From contig OZ234502.1 in the NCBI GenBank assembly GCA_965153455.1, forward strand, positions 12,617,495 to 12,681,494: a stretch of 64,000 nucleotides of DNA, in the 5' to 3' direction. The stretch's first letter is position 1, and each line of letters starts with the position of its first letter. The notes under the pieces were generated by a model. That model saw only the letters and a list, made by a program, of their open reading frames with translations. It was not told the origin of the DNA and did not search any database. Both the position numbers and the translations under genes were made by a program. Source of the stretch: Sphagnum compactum (lineage: Eukaryota > Bryophyta > Sphagnopsida > Sphagnales). Of the stretch, positions 23,853 through 35,310 are shown piece by piece.

Positions 23853-23984
23853 TGTCAAGTATGTCAGAGGAGAAACGATGTTGATCAAGTTGTTTTGCAA
23901 TAATTATAATGGTGGATACATCTATTCTGCCTCAAGTCGAAGCTCCCTCAAGTTCCCACCGGCATTTGGTACTATTCATCATGT
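23853..23984 (+). pseudogene. PHD-finger relic at the integrase C-terminus
   Basis: After the integrase the frame reads YPCQVCQRRND, the first CX2C of a PHD (C4HC3) zinc finger. The second metal pair is lost to small deletions and two G-to-A changes around 23898-23912 (TAA codons appear). Then HLFCLK supplies the His-X2-Cys pair, and GIWYYSSC ends the finger, with Tyr where the penultimate Cys is expected. Known family role: PHD fingers read histone tails, often H3K4 state. Placed after an integrase it could replace a chromodomain in targeting insertion; that role is inference. Confidence 0.65.
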
Positions 23985-24043
23985 TCTCCTATAGCACCTT
24001 TATTTCTACTCAGACCATGCCACGCTTTTCCCGGCTTACGTCT

Positions 24044-24056
24044 GGGGGGGAAGATA
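24044..24056 (+). other. Polypurine tract-like G run
   Basis: A run of G followed by AAGA immediately after the end of pol has the position and composition of a polypurine tract, the primer site for plus-strand DNA synthesis. An LTR should follow. The sequence after it has no recognisable copy upstream of gag. Confidence 0.45.
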
Positions 24057-24099
24057 CATGAGAATTTCATCTCAGCCTCCTCTTGTGCATTATATATAT

Positions 24100-25995
24100 A
24101 TGTGCATGCATCTCTTTTTGGTTGATTAGTTTCTACCTTTGACTTGTTTTAGTCTTTTGTTCAGTAGAGTTTACTATGGATTTACACCCTTACGACATCG
24201 CACGTCACAACACATTGTCATTCTAGGAAACGGTTGCGGATTAGGAATAAAAATTTCCTTCTCAGATGGACTAACGACTAGTGGTGAGTGAAATAAAGGC
24301 AATACTAACATTGCGAATTTTCTTTGTAAGGTTTGTGATAAAATAATAAACTCTGTTGATGAGATGGCATTTTTTGGCCTTCCAAATCCTCGTTTCGTGG
24401 ACTGATTTTTTGTCATGAACAACACCACCACCTTTGAGGTCAGTTGGTGTTTATTTAGTAATAGGTATTGATATTTGTTTTGCATGTTCATCATGAGGTG
24501 ACTTTAGTTTAATCCATTAGGACCTACTTAAGAGTGAGAACTACTTGGTGATGACTTTGGGCTCAATACTGATGGAATGTATTGGAAGTTAAGAAAGACA
24601 ATGTCATATGCTAGCAACTTATGCTGATAGAGCCATTCATCAACTTGTCTTTATTGTAGCACCTACTATAAATCCTTTTTAAACATATCATGTGCTTCTT
24701 CCCATGCAACTTCACGTTCTTCCATTTACTTTGTAAAAAATAGAAACCTAGTTAATTTCGAAGGTCTTTATAATGTAAGTGCACATTTTAAAAAAATCAT
24801 ATGAAAGGTAGAGGTTCACAATTGAAATAACTAAATTTGACCTATATAATAACTAGAACAATGCAATTGATTAGGTGCTTTGCTTGTGAATTGAAACTAT
24901 AATTGATCAAGTTTCTTCAAAAACCCAAATTAAAGAATCACCCCGTGAATTTAAAAATTGAATAGATGTAGTTGGGTCAGAGGCTTTGCCTGAGAACCAT
25001 ATCATCTAACCAACAAGTTTTCTTTCAAAAAATCAGTCAAAAGAACCACCTTTCCAAGCTTCTAAACCCTGGAACTAGTTAGTTTTTACAAATCTTGAAT
25101 TGTTAATGGACGAAACTAGTTGGTTCGTTGAAACCTTTTTTTTTAATAAGAACTGGAACTAGCCAATTATGTAAATTCTGAGAAGTCAGCTACCTTGAAC
25201 CAACAGTTCTTTAAAAAACCAAAGAACCACCTAACACTAAGTCACATCCCTCACCATAGTGTAAAGGGGGGTGTAAGTAAGCCTTTTAACACACTTGAAC
25301 AAAAACAAAGCTTACTGTAATAAACAGGCTTGTGGGCTTGGCAGATGATTAACTACTTTACACCAATGGAGTTTGTGAAACTTTCTTATTAATCTCGACA
25401 TAACCACCTTATTTATCAACTCACTTGTGCATAATGATTCTTGGATATGATTTTTACACCATGTCTACCTGCATAGTTTCCATCAAGAGTCAAATTTGCA
25501 TACTCTCAGACCAGCTCCTAAACGGGTACCGTGGCCACAAACCCCAAATTATAGATATCCCATCCCTAGAGTAAATCTCCGTCTATGAGGCCTTACTCAA
25601 GAAGGTGAAGGTACGAGTGAAGGTGCTGGTTCACACTGGCCCTCAAAATCCATCCGACCCAAAAACCAAGTGAGATGTAAGATTTTCTTTTCTATATTCA
25701 AGATATTGAATTTGGGCAAAACTCAAGATTCTTATTGCTCTCCCAGCTTTTATCTCAATAGTATCTCAATGGAAGGGTAAGGCCCAGATGTAGGCCTCAT
25801 GGGACTAAAGACCATGAGGTCTTACACTAGGAGTCAAGGCTCAAAAAACTTGGGGCCAACTTTGAGCATTTTTGGCTTATTGTTTAGCCCCAAGTGACTA
25901 ATAAATGCTAGAACATTGATGTCAGGATATTAATAAATAAATGTTGGAACATTGGCCCCAAGGGTTGTTGTTGCAAGCAAATTGGCTTCCCAAAT
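24100..25995. other. AT-rich stretch without a gene
   Basis: No gene is supported. A GGTGCTGGTTCAC motif followed by CTGGCC lies at about 25626-25645 and recurs near 61167 and 61852, suggesting another dispersed repeat. Confidence 0.5.
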
Positions 25996-25999
25996 TCAA

Positions 26000-26222
26000 T
26001 GGTATCCTTTTTTCAGCCTTGGGGGCCAATACAAGGCCATAATAGTTCAGCATTTATTAGTAGCTTGGGACAGATTGAAAATATTTTTTTCTATTTCAGC
26101 CTTGATTCCTAGTGTAAAAGCCCTTGGGACCCAATTTCAACTTTTGCACCAATAAAAGTAGATTGCTTGATTTGGATTTCAAAACCCTACAACCCTGGCC
26201 CTGATTCCTAGTGTAAAGCAGG
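26000..26222 (+). repeat. Dispersed repeat of about 220 bp, copy 1
   Basis: GGTATCCTTTTTTCAGCCTT, then CAATTTCAACTTTTGCACCA and GATTCCTAGTGTAAAG, occur in the same order and spacing at 55600-55812, same orientation. The copies align end to end with moderate divergence. The shorter phrase ACTCCTAGTGTA recurs within each copy. Confidence 0.7.
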
Positions 26223-26548
26223 CCTAAGTTTCTAGTTTCTACCTCAATAAAGCCTATATAATAATCAGTATGAAGGAAGTGGATTACATCCTGGGAACAG
26301 GAAAATGCAGTCATTTGCTGCCTCATCAACTTTGAACTGTCATGTCACATAGCAACTACAAAAGCATCAAATTACAAAAGACATAAATTAATTAATACTT
26401 CACAACAATAACTACTTAAAGTTTGCATTCAATTGTTTTTCCAATTGCACACACCTAACCCATTTGTCATTTTTGTCACTGTAGCTCACTGAGCTTTGCA
26501 ATCCACCCATCCAAAACACAAACAGAAACCTGAAGCTCAAAGACAGAC

Positions 26549-26574
26549 TGGGTTGGGTTGGGTTGGGTTGGGTT
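26549..26574 (+). repeat. (TTGGG)n simple repeat
   Basis: About five exact GGGTT pentamers in a row. This is not the plant telomere unit (TTTAGGG). Confidence 0.85.
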
Positions 26575-27547
26575 GGTTTGGTCATGTTCATCATCAGCTT
26601 TTGAAAATATGTGATCTAATAATCTACCAACTCACTTCCGTCTACATTAAGGTCTGGGGTGGCAAATTATGTGCTTGTTTTTTTTTTAATCATATTACAT
26701 GACATAGTTTTCTGGTGATGATCATACACTTGTAATAGTGACCACATGAATTTTCATGAGTTTTTTTGTAATACTGACCAATCACTTGTGTCTGATTGAC
26801 ATGAATTTTTCTTTAACTTGTTGAATCTGCACCCAAAACCTTAATGTCATGGAATGGTCAAGCGCTGCCCATTCTCTTGTGTGCATTATCTGCACATGCC
26901 CTAGACTTGTTGCCCCCATTAGGACGAGTGCAAACTATGCACCTAATGAATCGACGGCACTTGACCATTCCATACTACGTAATGTTTTTCATGTGACCAT
27001 TTTCTACTTCCTTTTAGTTCCCCTTACAAGCACAATGAACACATCTTCTTGGGTGTACATGACATAACCATTGTTCAAAATCGACATGCTCATTGTGCAA
27101 AATTCACAAGCTCATTTTTATATACGCACATGTTATTTTGTGCAAATCATGAAAACCATTCATTATGGTATGTGCCCAATTCACTGCCCATTCAAAAATG
27201 TTGCCTCACCTTATTGAGGTTGCCACAATATATCATACTGCCCGATGCCCAATGAATCTGAAACAAATCACCCTCTCAACTCTCAAGATGCAAATTACGA
27301 AAATTTAGTGTTAAAAAAATGGGCCGAGGCTTTATGGAAAAAAAATAAAATCAAAACGGGCTCCTGACACCCATGTTATTCTAATTTCCTTTCAACACAT
27401 TATCATGTACTAATACTTACTTCGACCTTTAAACATTTTTGAACACCTAGTAATGCAAGAGTGTGCAATCCGCAACAATCCATTCGATTAATCATCAATG
27501 CTAGTATTTAAAATGGAGTACCTTACCCTAAGCTCAGTTTAATCATT

Positions 27548-27776
27548 AAATAATCCTCAAAATAGTGAAATGAATTTTTGTGAAAATATGAAGTTGACAT
27601 GTTGAAAACCATCATAATTATCATATGCTACACTCTGAATAATTTCACTACCCATGTGACAATTTCATAACAGAGCATGAAAAATTGAAATAATTTCAAA
27701 TTCTAAAAACGAATTAATTTTCTGAAAAAAAAAATTTATTCGTTTTGTCAATGTGGAAACTGACCCTCGGCTAGGG
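27548..27776 (+). repeat. Dispersed repeat of about 220 bp, copy 1
   Basis: AATAATCCTCAAAATA at the left, TGAAGTTGACATGTTGAAAA in the middle and TGTGGAAACTGACCCT at the right are all found again at 57287-57487 in the same orientation and order. The interior differs mainly by A-rich length variation. Confidence 0.7.
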
Positions 27777-28071
27777 TAACGATACTAGTGAAATCAGGTG
27801 GGTAGTTGGGAGGAGCAACTAGAATGCCCCAAAATCTCCACAAAATGGTAGATCACAACTCAGTAGATGACACTAACAACATAATAATAATGTCACTAGT
27901 AACCATATTATAATTGTGTAGTGGGCCACATGGAAATTGACCGTAAAAGTTAAGAAAAGTTCCTTTTGTAAGGCTTCCCACGAGAGAGAGAGGACGGTAA
28001 ATTGGCAATGGGTCCTTTTATTTCCTCGTCTGCCATTGGCTTGATCCATGGTTTTGAGAAAAGTTGGATGA

Positions 28072-28211
28072 TGCCCAGACACAAAAAGTTGGGTCCTGTT
28101 ATGCACACTTTGAGTGTGTAATAGACACTAAGAGACATAATATGCCTCCTAGTGTTCATTACACGCCCAAAACATGTATAATAAGACCCCAAAAAAATTT
28201 GTGTCTGGGCA
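28072..28211. mobile_element. Foldback (inverted-repeat) element
   Basis: The 140-bp stretch is an imperfect palindrome. It begins TGCCCAGACACAAA and ends TTTGTGTCTGGGCA, and the arms pair through TGTTATGCACACTTTGAGTG and GTGTGTAATAGACACTA against their complements, leaving a loop of about 20 nt. Frames on the two strands therefore encode similar peptides (AQTQ...RHNM on plus, AQTQ...RRHIM on minus), confirming the symmetry. It is likely a foldback MITE and a possible small-RNA source. Confidence 0.75.
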
Positions 28212-28510
28212 GCACCAAGATGTATCTGGTGATCTTGATTGGGATGATCAGATGACCAGACATATCTTGATTGGGAAAATGGGCAGCCAGGGAGAAAAAA
28301 GACCCATTGCCTGATTTTAACATCCTCCCCTTTGGAAGAGTAGAGAATATGTGGTGCATGAATGGATGAATGAGTAATTTTTAGGTTTGCACTTGTCAGA
28401 GGCGTTGACACATTGATCTATTATTGGAGCAAGCTTGTTCAAGCTATTAAAGGAAACTAGACCCATCTAGAGATTCTTATTTGGAGCTTGTTGCTGGTGG
28501 CCCAGTGATT

Positions 28511-28535
28511 CCTCTCTCTCTCTCTCTCTCTCTCT
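28511..28535. repeat. (CT)n microsatellite
   Basis: Uninterrupted CT run. Confidence 0.9.
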
Positions 28536-28755
28536 AAACATTTAAAGACTCTCGCAGGTGTGTTTTTTTTCGCTTCTCCATTTTTTGCATGGAGCCACTT
28601 TGATTGCCCCATCACCCAAAATATAAAAATTGAAACATTAGACATGCCCACTTTGCTTTTTTTCTCTCTTTTTTTTCTTAAATTTTTTGAGCCATGATTA
28701 ATGGAAGGGGTGCTCAAATACTACAAGTGACAGAAGAGAGTACAGAAGAGAGTAC

Positions 28756-28760
<5 letters not shown>

Positions 28761-28790
<30 letters not shown>
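28761..28790. repeat. (CT)n microsatellite
   Basis: An uninterrupted TC run of 30 bases. It is preceded by GAGAGTACAGAAGAGAGTAC, so the junction can fold back as AGAGAGTAC/GTACTCTCT. Confidence 0.9.
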
Positions 28791-28793
<3 letters not shown>

Positions 28794-29244
28794 TGACTTG
28801 GTGGTGTTGATTGTATCCATGATGCTCATTGCTTGTTGTCTTCTAAGTTGTGGAGGGAGAACTTGGAACTTGGAACTTTGTTAGAAGAGGACCAACTTGT
28901 GGGGGAGGATTTTGTTGCAGAGCTGGAGCAGCATTCAATTGGGGAGAGGGGGGGGTGGGGTTGGGGTGGAAGAGGAGAGATGCTGGTGATCTGTAAAAAG
29001 CTGCAACAGCGCACTGGCTGCATTGATTGATTGCATGGGTGGGGAAGATGATGCCGCCTGCGCCAAAGTTTGTTTGTTTGATGGAGATGTGGGCCGGCCT
29101 GTGAAATACAAGGATGATTGGGGTGCACCGTTGAAGATTGAAGTTTGTTGAAGAGTAGGTAAGTAGGCTACCCCACCATGAAGTAATAAGAGTCTCCTTC
29201 CATTCATTCAGATGCTCTGAGCAGCAGAGTCAATTAGAGAGAGA

Positions 29245-29925
29245 GTATGCTGTGATCACAACAACCTAATGGGAAGCCAATGAAATGGAGTCCAGCTCTT
29301 ACTGCAGGGACTCACACCTTCCACTGGAGAGTTGCAATTGGGCTGGAAATATGTAGATAACTTATGTTGCAATTGTTAAGAATAGTTCAAATCTCCAGAA
29401 TGTTTTAGAGAATTTGAACAGAACATATGTTGCCTAGGGTGTTTTCGTGTGCAAAATTTGGCTAAAATGTGAAAATTTCAAAATTAGAAAAGGAAATTTT
29501 TTGTCACAATATTCCTTTTTATGAAAAATTCAACACAGTTTGAAAAAAAAAAATTGAAATGTATTCACCACATTTGGACTCTAATTTTACTTTGGTAGCA
29601 ATTTTCAGTATTTTTTCAAAAATTAGTCAAGTTCTAAAAACCTACTGCCATTGAATGCTAATTCTCACTTGGGATGCTAGCCAATGATGCAACATCATAA
29701 AATTGAAAATAAAATAAAATCAGATATGTTATCATAAAGAATTTACAAATGTTACCTCCTATGATTTGCAATTTGACTCTCAGCTCACACAAGTCTGCAT
29801 CTGGTCAGTGCTTGACTTGAAGAGTTTTGAGGTGATTGTGAGTGCAACTAGATGGAACAAATGCAATTGAAAACTATTTTTGGGGCCAAATATGTGACCA
29901 CGATGGCATAATGGAAAGAGGTCCC
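29245..29925 (+). repeat. Relative of the TIR element at 12.57-13.12 kb
   Basis: The left part (GTGATCACAACAACCTAATG, then a segment ending TTTTAGAGAATTTG) aligns with 12758-12910. The right part (GGTCAGTGCTTGAC, TTTTGAGGTGATTGTGAGTG, CATAATGGAAAGAGGTCC) aligns with 12.99-13.11 kb. About 300 bp of A/T-rich sequence between them (29.45-29.76 kb) has no counterpart and looks like an insertion or a lineage-specific interior. Confidence 0.55.
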
Positions 29926-29929
29926 CAGT

Positions 29930-32820
29930 ATCTCTTTGTCTATCTTTCTCTAGTGGATTTGGTGGTAGAGTTGACATTCAAACATTCATGTTTTAGGACA
30001 TGTCACCACGAAAGAAATGATTCAAAGAGGTTTAGGGTTTTCAAAGAAGTTAAAGTTAGGGTTTAAGACTTTACGGTTCTCTTGGAAAAGAAAGACTTGC
30101 TTGATTATTGAAAGAAGGTTTCCATAGTAGTGGGAGGGATGGAGTAAGGAGGAGAGTTCATTTCATTCCTTCCACAAAACAAAATGAACTTTGAATCTTA
30201 GACACGTGATAAGTAAAAAAACTGGTTTTCAAAAAATTAAAATGGATGTGGAGTTTGGAGGACGGAAACTTATATAATAGTTTGATTTATTTATTTGATT
30301 CTTTAGAGTTTTTTTAAGATTCTTTTTATGGTATCTTGATTGGCCATTGTTATGTAAATTTTATGGTAAAATCTTATGAAATAATTGCATGCATAGGGTG
30401 TCGAATTGGCCAATCCAACTACCCACATTCAAAAGTACACTAATTCCTGGTAATGGATACGATCAAGTTCACTAGGAATTTCATTAGGTTTTGAATGAAA
30501 TTGAGTCAATTTCACCTAAACAAATGTTTTTATGAATTTACTATGTCCCTTAGTGAATGGGAACCATTTATCATGAACATAGTGAATTCACCATATTTTC
30601 AATAGCAAATTCACCATACTTTTACAACACTTTAAATTAATATGATGTATTTTGTAACATATTATTAATAACTTTGTTAAAATTTTGTCAACATACAAAT
30701 GTTGAATAGGACATGTGTCGGTTACATATGAAATCAATGTAATTTTATTATTTCATCATTGGTTGCTTGATTTTGGTTGATTATACCAAAGATTTACGAA
30801 TGTTTAAACGCAAAAAAAAGTTATGTAGTTAATTTCATTCATGCGGATGAAGAGATTCAATCATGTTCTATTTCATGTTTTGAATATAACTAAAATGGAC
30901 AAAATTTGTTGGCATTCTTCTCATGTGTATACTTGATTTTTCTTGGAATGTTATTCTTGTTTCAATCTTGTCATCATGCATAGAATAAATCACATTAGCC
31001 TGGGAATCTTGGGTAATGGGATGGTGGTTACCTGACCCGAGGTTATTTTGTTGAGTGAAAAGCCTAATGCATGCATGTGTGGCATTTTCATGATTCATGA
31101 AAGATTTTTTGTGTCCAAGAATTAGCCATAAGTAAAATATTTGTGGCATTTAATTCCAATCAACAACCCCAAACAACAAATTGGGACCATGGTGGATATT
31201 TGAATATTGTTGAAGATCAAGTTGGAATACATTAATTGCAATGACCAATTTAATATGCGAAGGGAAGAAAATATCTTAAGAATGATTGAGCATAAAGTTT
31301 GGAACATGGTTTAAAAACATATTGGAATAAATTAAGTAGGAATAGTCATGGTTATTAAGAATTAAGAACCATGAAATTAAGAATTTTAGATACTTAACAA
31401 AGGGGAGAAAATAAACTCAAGGACCATGTTATAATTTCAAGCCAAATAAAAGGTTTGGAAAAATTGCATTATATTATGTTGGTGAAGAAATTTAGAGCTT
31501 AACTTAGGACATCATTAGTTAATATTATGAAATATTCAGCTAATTATATTCGAAACTATATCTCTTAGAAATCCAAATGGATTTTTTCATTTCAGAAATT
31601 GGATGTAATTGAAGTCCATTGAAGTTTGCATTGAATGAAAGGAGGTAGAATCAAAGGAGCACCATAAAAGTAATTGCTAAAGGCATTAATTGGACAAATT
31701 AGATTATTTTAAAGGTAGAACAACAAAAGAAAGGTCACTAGCAAGAAACAAAGTGAGAATGAATTAAAATAATTTGTGATAGATAGGCAACAAGTGATTC
31801 AAGCTAATATATGACTAGACTAGCTAAAATCAAGCAATGCATGAATTAGAAAATGTAATTCATACCAAAAAGACAATTGATGGGATCGAGCTTTTAGGTG
31901 CAATCACACAATAATGAACCAATAGTTCCTCATTAGGTGAATCCATAGAAAACAATGGGTTAGCCAAAGTACTCATGCTAACATGGCAGAACATGATTGG
32001 TTATTCAAGAATACTTTTTATTCCATGATTTATAAATTGAAAGAGGTTTTAAAAGACCCCAAAAAATGCTTCACTATATTACTATGTTGCTAATTGTATT
32101 AAATTTTTTCCAATAGTATGTCAATTTCAAACTTTTAAAGTTCTTTTAGAAGTCTTTTAAATAGTAAAACATTGGTTAAATTATTTTTATTAAAAAAATG
32201 GGTTAAATTATTTTTAGTTCATTATATTATTTCAAACTCATCCATATGTTCCCATGATATATTATGAATGTCCATATCAAATAAATCTAAAAATTTCAGC
32301 ACCAACTTAAGTTATCACCTTAAAACATGAAATAGTAAATAATGATTACAACTATTTTGGCATATTTTAGCATATTGATTGGGCTTTCAAACCCAAGAAA
32401 AATGGGGAAATTTTACTTTAAAAAGTTATTTGTCCAAAGTCCATTTTTGAGCACTTAAACAAAGTTGAATTTGAAAAGAGAAAATCTTAACATCCAAAAT
32501 CAATGAAAGAATATGATCACAATTTATTCCAAAATTAAAGGAAAATTGATGAACATAATTATCTAATATCTTCACCTTAAACAAACAAACACTTGAAAAA
32601 TAAAATTAACAATAGCTATTGTGAATGCACCCCATAAAGTTTCAAAAAAAAAAACAAAGGATTTCCCACTCCTTTATTGAAGGAATTCAAACATGTTTCA
32701 AAATAACCATTTTCAAATATTGGGAGGTGGTGGGATTTCAAATTAGAGTTGTTTAACAAGACCTAAAAAAAGAGATGTGGACAATACACCCGACATTGAT
32801 ATAATGTGTCTCATACATAT
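29930..32820. other. AT-rich stretch without a gene
   Basis: No supported feature. Only short frames without motifs are present. Confidence 0.6.
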
Positions 32821-32822
32821 TA

Positions 32823-32906
32823 TGTGTTTTGTTTTTGTGAAATTGAAGATTTTGAAATTAATCTTGTGTTTTGTTTTTGTGAAATTGAAAATTTTGAAAT
32901 TAATCG
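32823..32906 (+). repeat. 42-bp tandem duplication, two copies
   Basis: The unit starts TGTGTTTTGTTTTTGTGAAA and ends TTTTGAAATTAATC. The second copy begins exactly 42 bp after the first, with only a couple of differences, so the duplication is recent relative to most repeats here. Confidence 0.9.
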
Positions 32907-34059
32907 CACATTCAATGGAGTTTTTGGTCAAAATTTGCATTAAAACTATATAAGTTGTAATCAAAATTAATACTCGAATCAAACATATTGGTTTTAAGTT
33001 TTTCAAGTTTCAAAGTTATGAATTCACTATATTCATATTTTTATTAGAAATTATTATAAAATTTTTGGTAATCCTCCAAAACTCAAATATGTTACAACAA
33101 TTCAAAATCTATTCATGAAATTCACACAATGTGATCACACCAAATAAGATATGATAAAAAAAAATTATCTTAATTAGTTTTGTTTTGTTCCATGGTCAAT
33201 TATATAGTCAAAATCTTGCAAAAATTGTCTTGTGGTGCAATTTTATGGACAATGTGATGTGTTTTCACCCTATGAAGTAAACGAATTTCATTGATTTTGA
33301 AATTGATAGTGAAAAACAATAATTCACAAGGGAAGTTATGATATTGGACATGCTAACTTGATTTGGGAATTGTGTTATTTGATGCCACCCCAACCGAATT
33401 CATGGATTGAATTATTGGGTTGAAAGAAATCTTCAATGGTTCTTATTTTTTATGAAGAACCTTTAGTTTTGGTTGTTTCAAAAAAATTAAAATGGATCTA
33501 ATTCAAATTCCACAAAAAAATGGAACTTCAAATATAGTTTCTGCTTGATTTTTGAAAAGAAAATTCAAGTTCCAATTCAAACTAAATTGGTTTGAAATCA
33601 ACAATTAATTGTTAACCCCTATTTTTTGACCATTTTCCCCCAAAATATGATAATTCAAAAAAAAAAAATTGTTTTGCTTTTATAATTGATTTGGGTTATA
33701 GTCATGATTCCAAAACAAATTTGGCTATAAATTTAGTTTTAAACATGGTTTTGATTCCAGTTCCAAAAATTAGATTCAATTTTGGTTTAATTCTAAATAA
33801 TTGAAATTCACTAATATAAAAATTGGGTGCAATTCATTGGTCTAAATCATTATGGGACCTTAAAAGTGAAATATATACACTGCACCTTCATGATTTCACC
33901 TTGACTAAAGTTATTTCATTATAAGGTCATTATGTAAACATCATGTTTCACTACTAGTAGACATAATTCATTATTATAATTTACTATTGTAAATAAATTT
34001 AATTTATTGTTTTGTTTCAAATACCTTATGTTATTAAGCTACCTTATTTATTCTAATTT

Positions 34060-34650
34060 ATGTTTTAAATTATTTTAAGTTAAACTATTTAATTAACTTT
34101 AGGCTACTCAAGGTCATTCTATTTTATGTTATTATAAGATATTTTAATCTTAAAGTATAAAAATTTAAAATAATCTGAAATAAAATATAATAACCTAAGA
34201 TAAAGTAATATAAAATAACCAATAATAATTTATGATAAAATAATCTAAAATAATAATAACCTATGATAATTTAACATACAATAATTTACAATATAATAGC
34301 CTCCAATAGCCTATAGTAATATAACTTAAAATAACCAATAATAACTTATAATATAATAATTTACAATAGAATAACCACTAATAACATGTGTTAATATAAC
34401 TTTAAATAACATTAAATAACCTACAATAACTTAAAATAACCAACAATAGCTTGCAATAAAAAAACCACAAATAACGTAGTGGCAATATAGTATAAAATAG
34501 CCAACAATAGCTTACGGTGAAATAACATAGAATAATCAATAACAATGTATGATAACATAGCCTAGAATAGCCTATGGTAAAATAATCAATAATTGTCAAT
34601 ATTTGTTTAGGGTAAAAAAAAAGGTGCATAATAATATGTGGTGACAAATA
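34060..34650. repeat. Degenerate AT-rich tandem array (ATAATAACC-like)
   Basis: Short variants of AAAATAACCAATAATAAC and TATGATAATTTA follow one another for nearly 600 bp with irregular period. No gene. The minus-strand frame at 34402-34662 is a by-product. Confidence 0.7.
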
Positions 34651-34989
34651 AATATCATTCATTTAAATAGTGGTTCAATGGTGGTTTTTAAATATGAAAG
34701 TGAAAAAAGGTGAAAGGTTCAAACCGGTGCTGAGTAATTCTCACTTTTTGTGAAAACCATTCGATTCCAGTTCTCTCATGATGTTACGAGAACTTGTTTG
34801 GTTCTCTAATATATAATTTTTTTAGGCTAGTGATAACTAATCAGGTTATCAAAAAATAATAATTTCAAATTCATCCAGTTATTAGATAAGTCGGTTTTCA
34901 TATATATGACAACAATAAGTTTTCACAACCTAATAATTAAAAAATTCATTAATTAAAATCATTTGTATTAAATAAATAAATAATAATTT

Positions 34990-35310
34990 AATTACTTCAT
35001 CACACAAAAAAGAACACCATGCGAGAAAAGTAATAACAACAAGAAAAGAATAAAACCAATGGGAAAAAAAAGTAATAAAGAGAAAAATAATAGCAATAAA
35101 AAGAGAACAATAATAACAGTAAAAAGTAAAGTAATAGTAATAAAGAAAGAAAAATAATAATGGGAAAAAAAATAGTAATATGAGAAAAATAAATAAAGAA
35201 AAAGGTAATAGTAATAAAAAGAGAAGAACAATAATGGGAGAAGAGTAAGAGGAGTAAGAAAAAAAATAGCAACAGAAGAAGAGTAGTAGTATAGGTGAGA
35301 AAAAACACAA
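34990..35310. repeat. Purine-rich low-complexity tract
   Basis: The plus strand is almost entirely A and G with interspersed T (AGTAATAAAGAGAAAAATAA variants). The complementary strand keeps three overlapping minus frames open (Phe/Leu/Tyr-rich), none of which is a credible protein. Confidence 0.75.

Larger units (their letters stand above)
16581..24060 (+). mobile_element. Degenerate Ty3/gypsy retrotransposon with DNA methyltransferase and PHD finger
   Basis: Domain order on the plus strand is gag with two CCHC knuckles, aspartic protease, C5-cytosine methyltransferase, reverse transcriptase, RNase H, integrase with HHCC and DDE core, then a PHD-finger relic. RT before RNase H before integrase is the Ty3/gypsy arrangement. 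All modules lie in one direction and abut without intergenic gaps, so they were one gag-pol transcription unit. The copy carries at least nine in-frame stops and several frameshifts and cannot be functional. I found a polypurine tract at the 3' end but no convincing LTR pair, primer-binding site or target duplication, so the outer boundaries are approximate. Confidence 0.85.

Noticed and set aside
28826-29207. Overlapping minus frames rich in Pro, Ser and His
   Set aside because: Low-complexity composition opposite G-rich sequence; no start context, motif or homologous relic.
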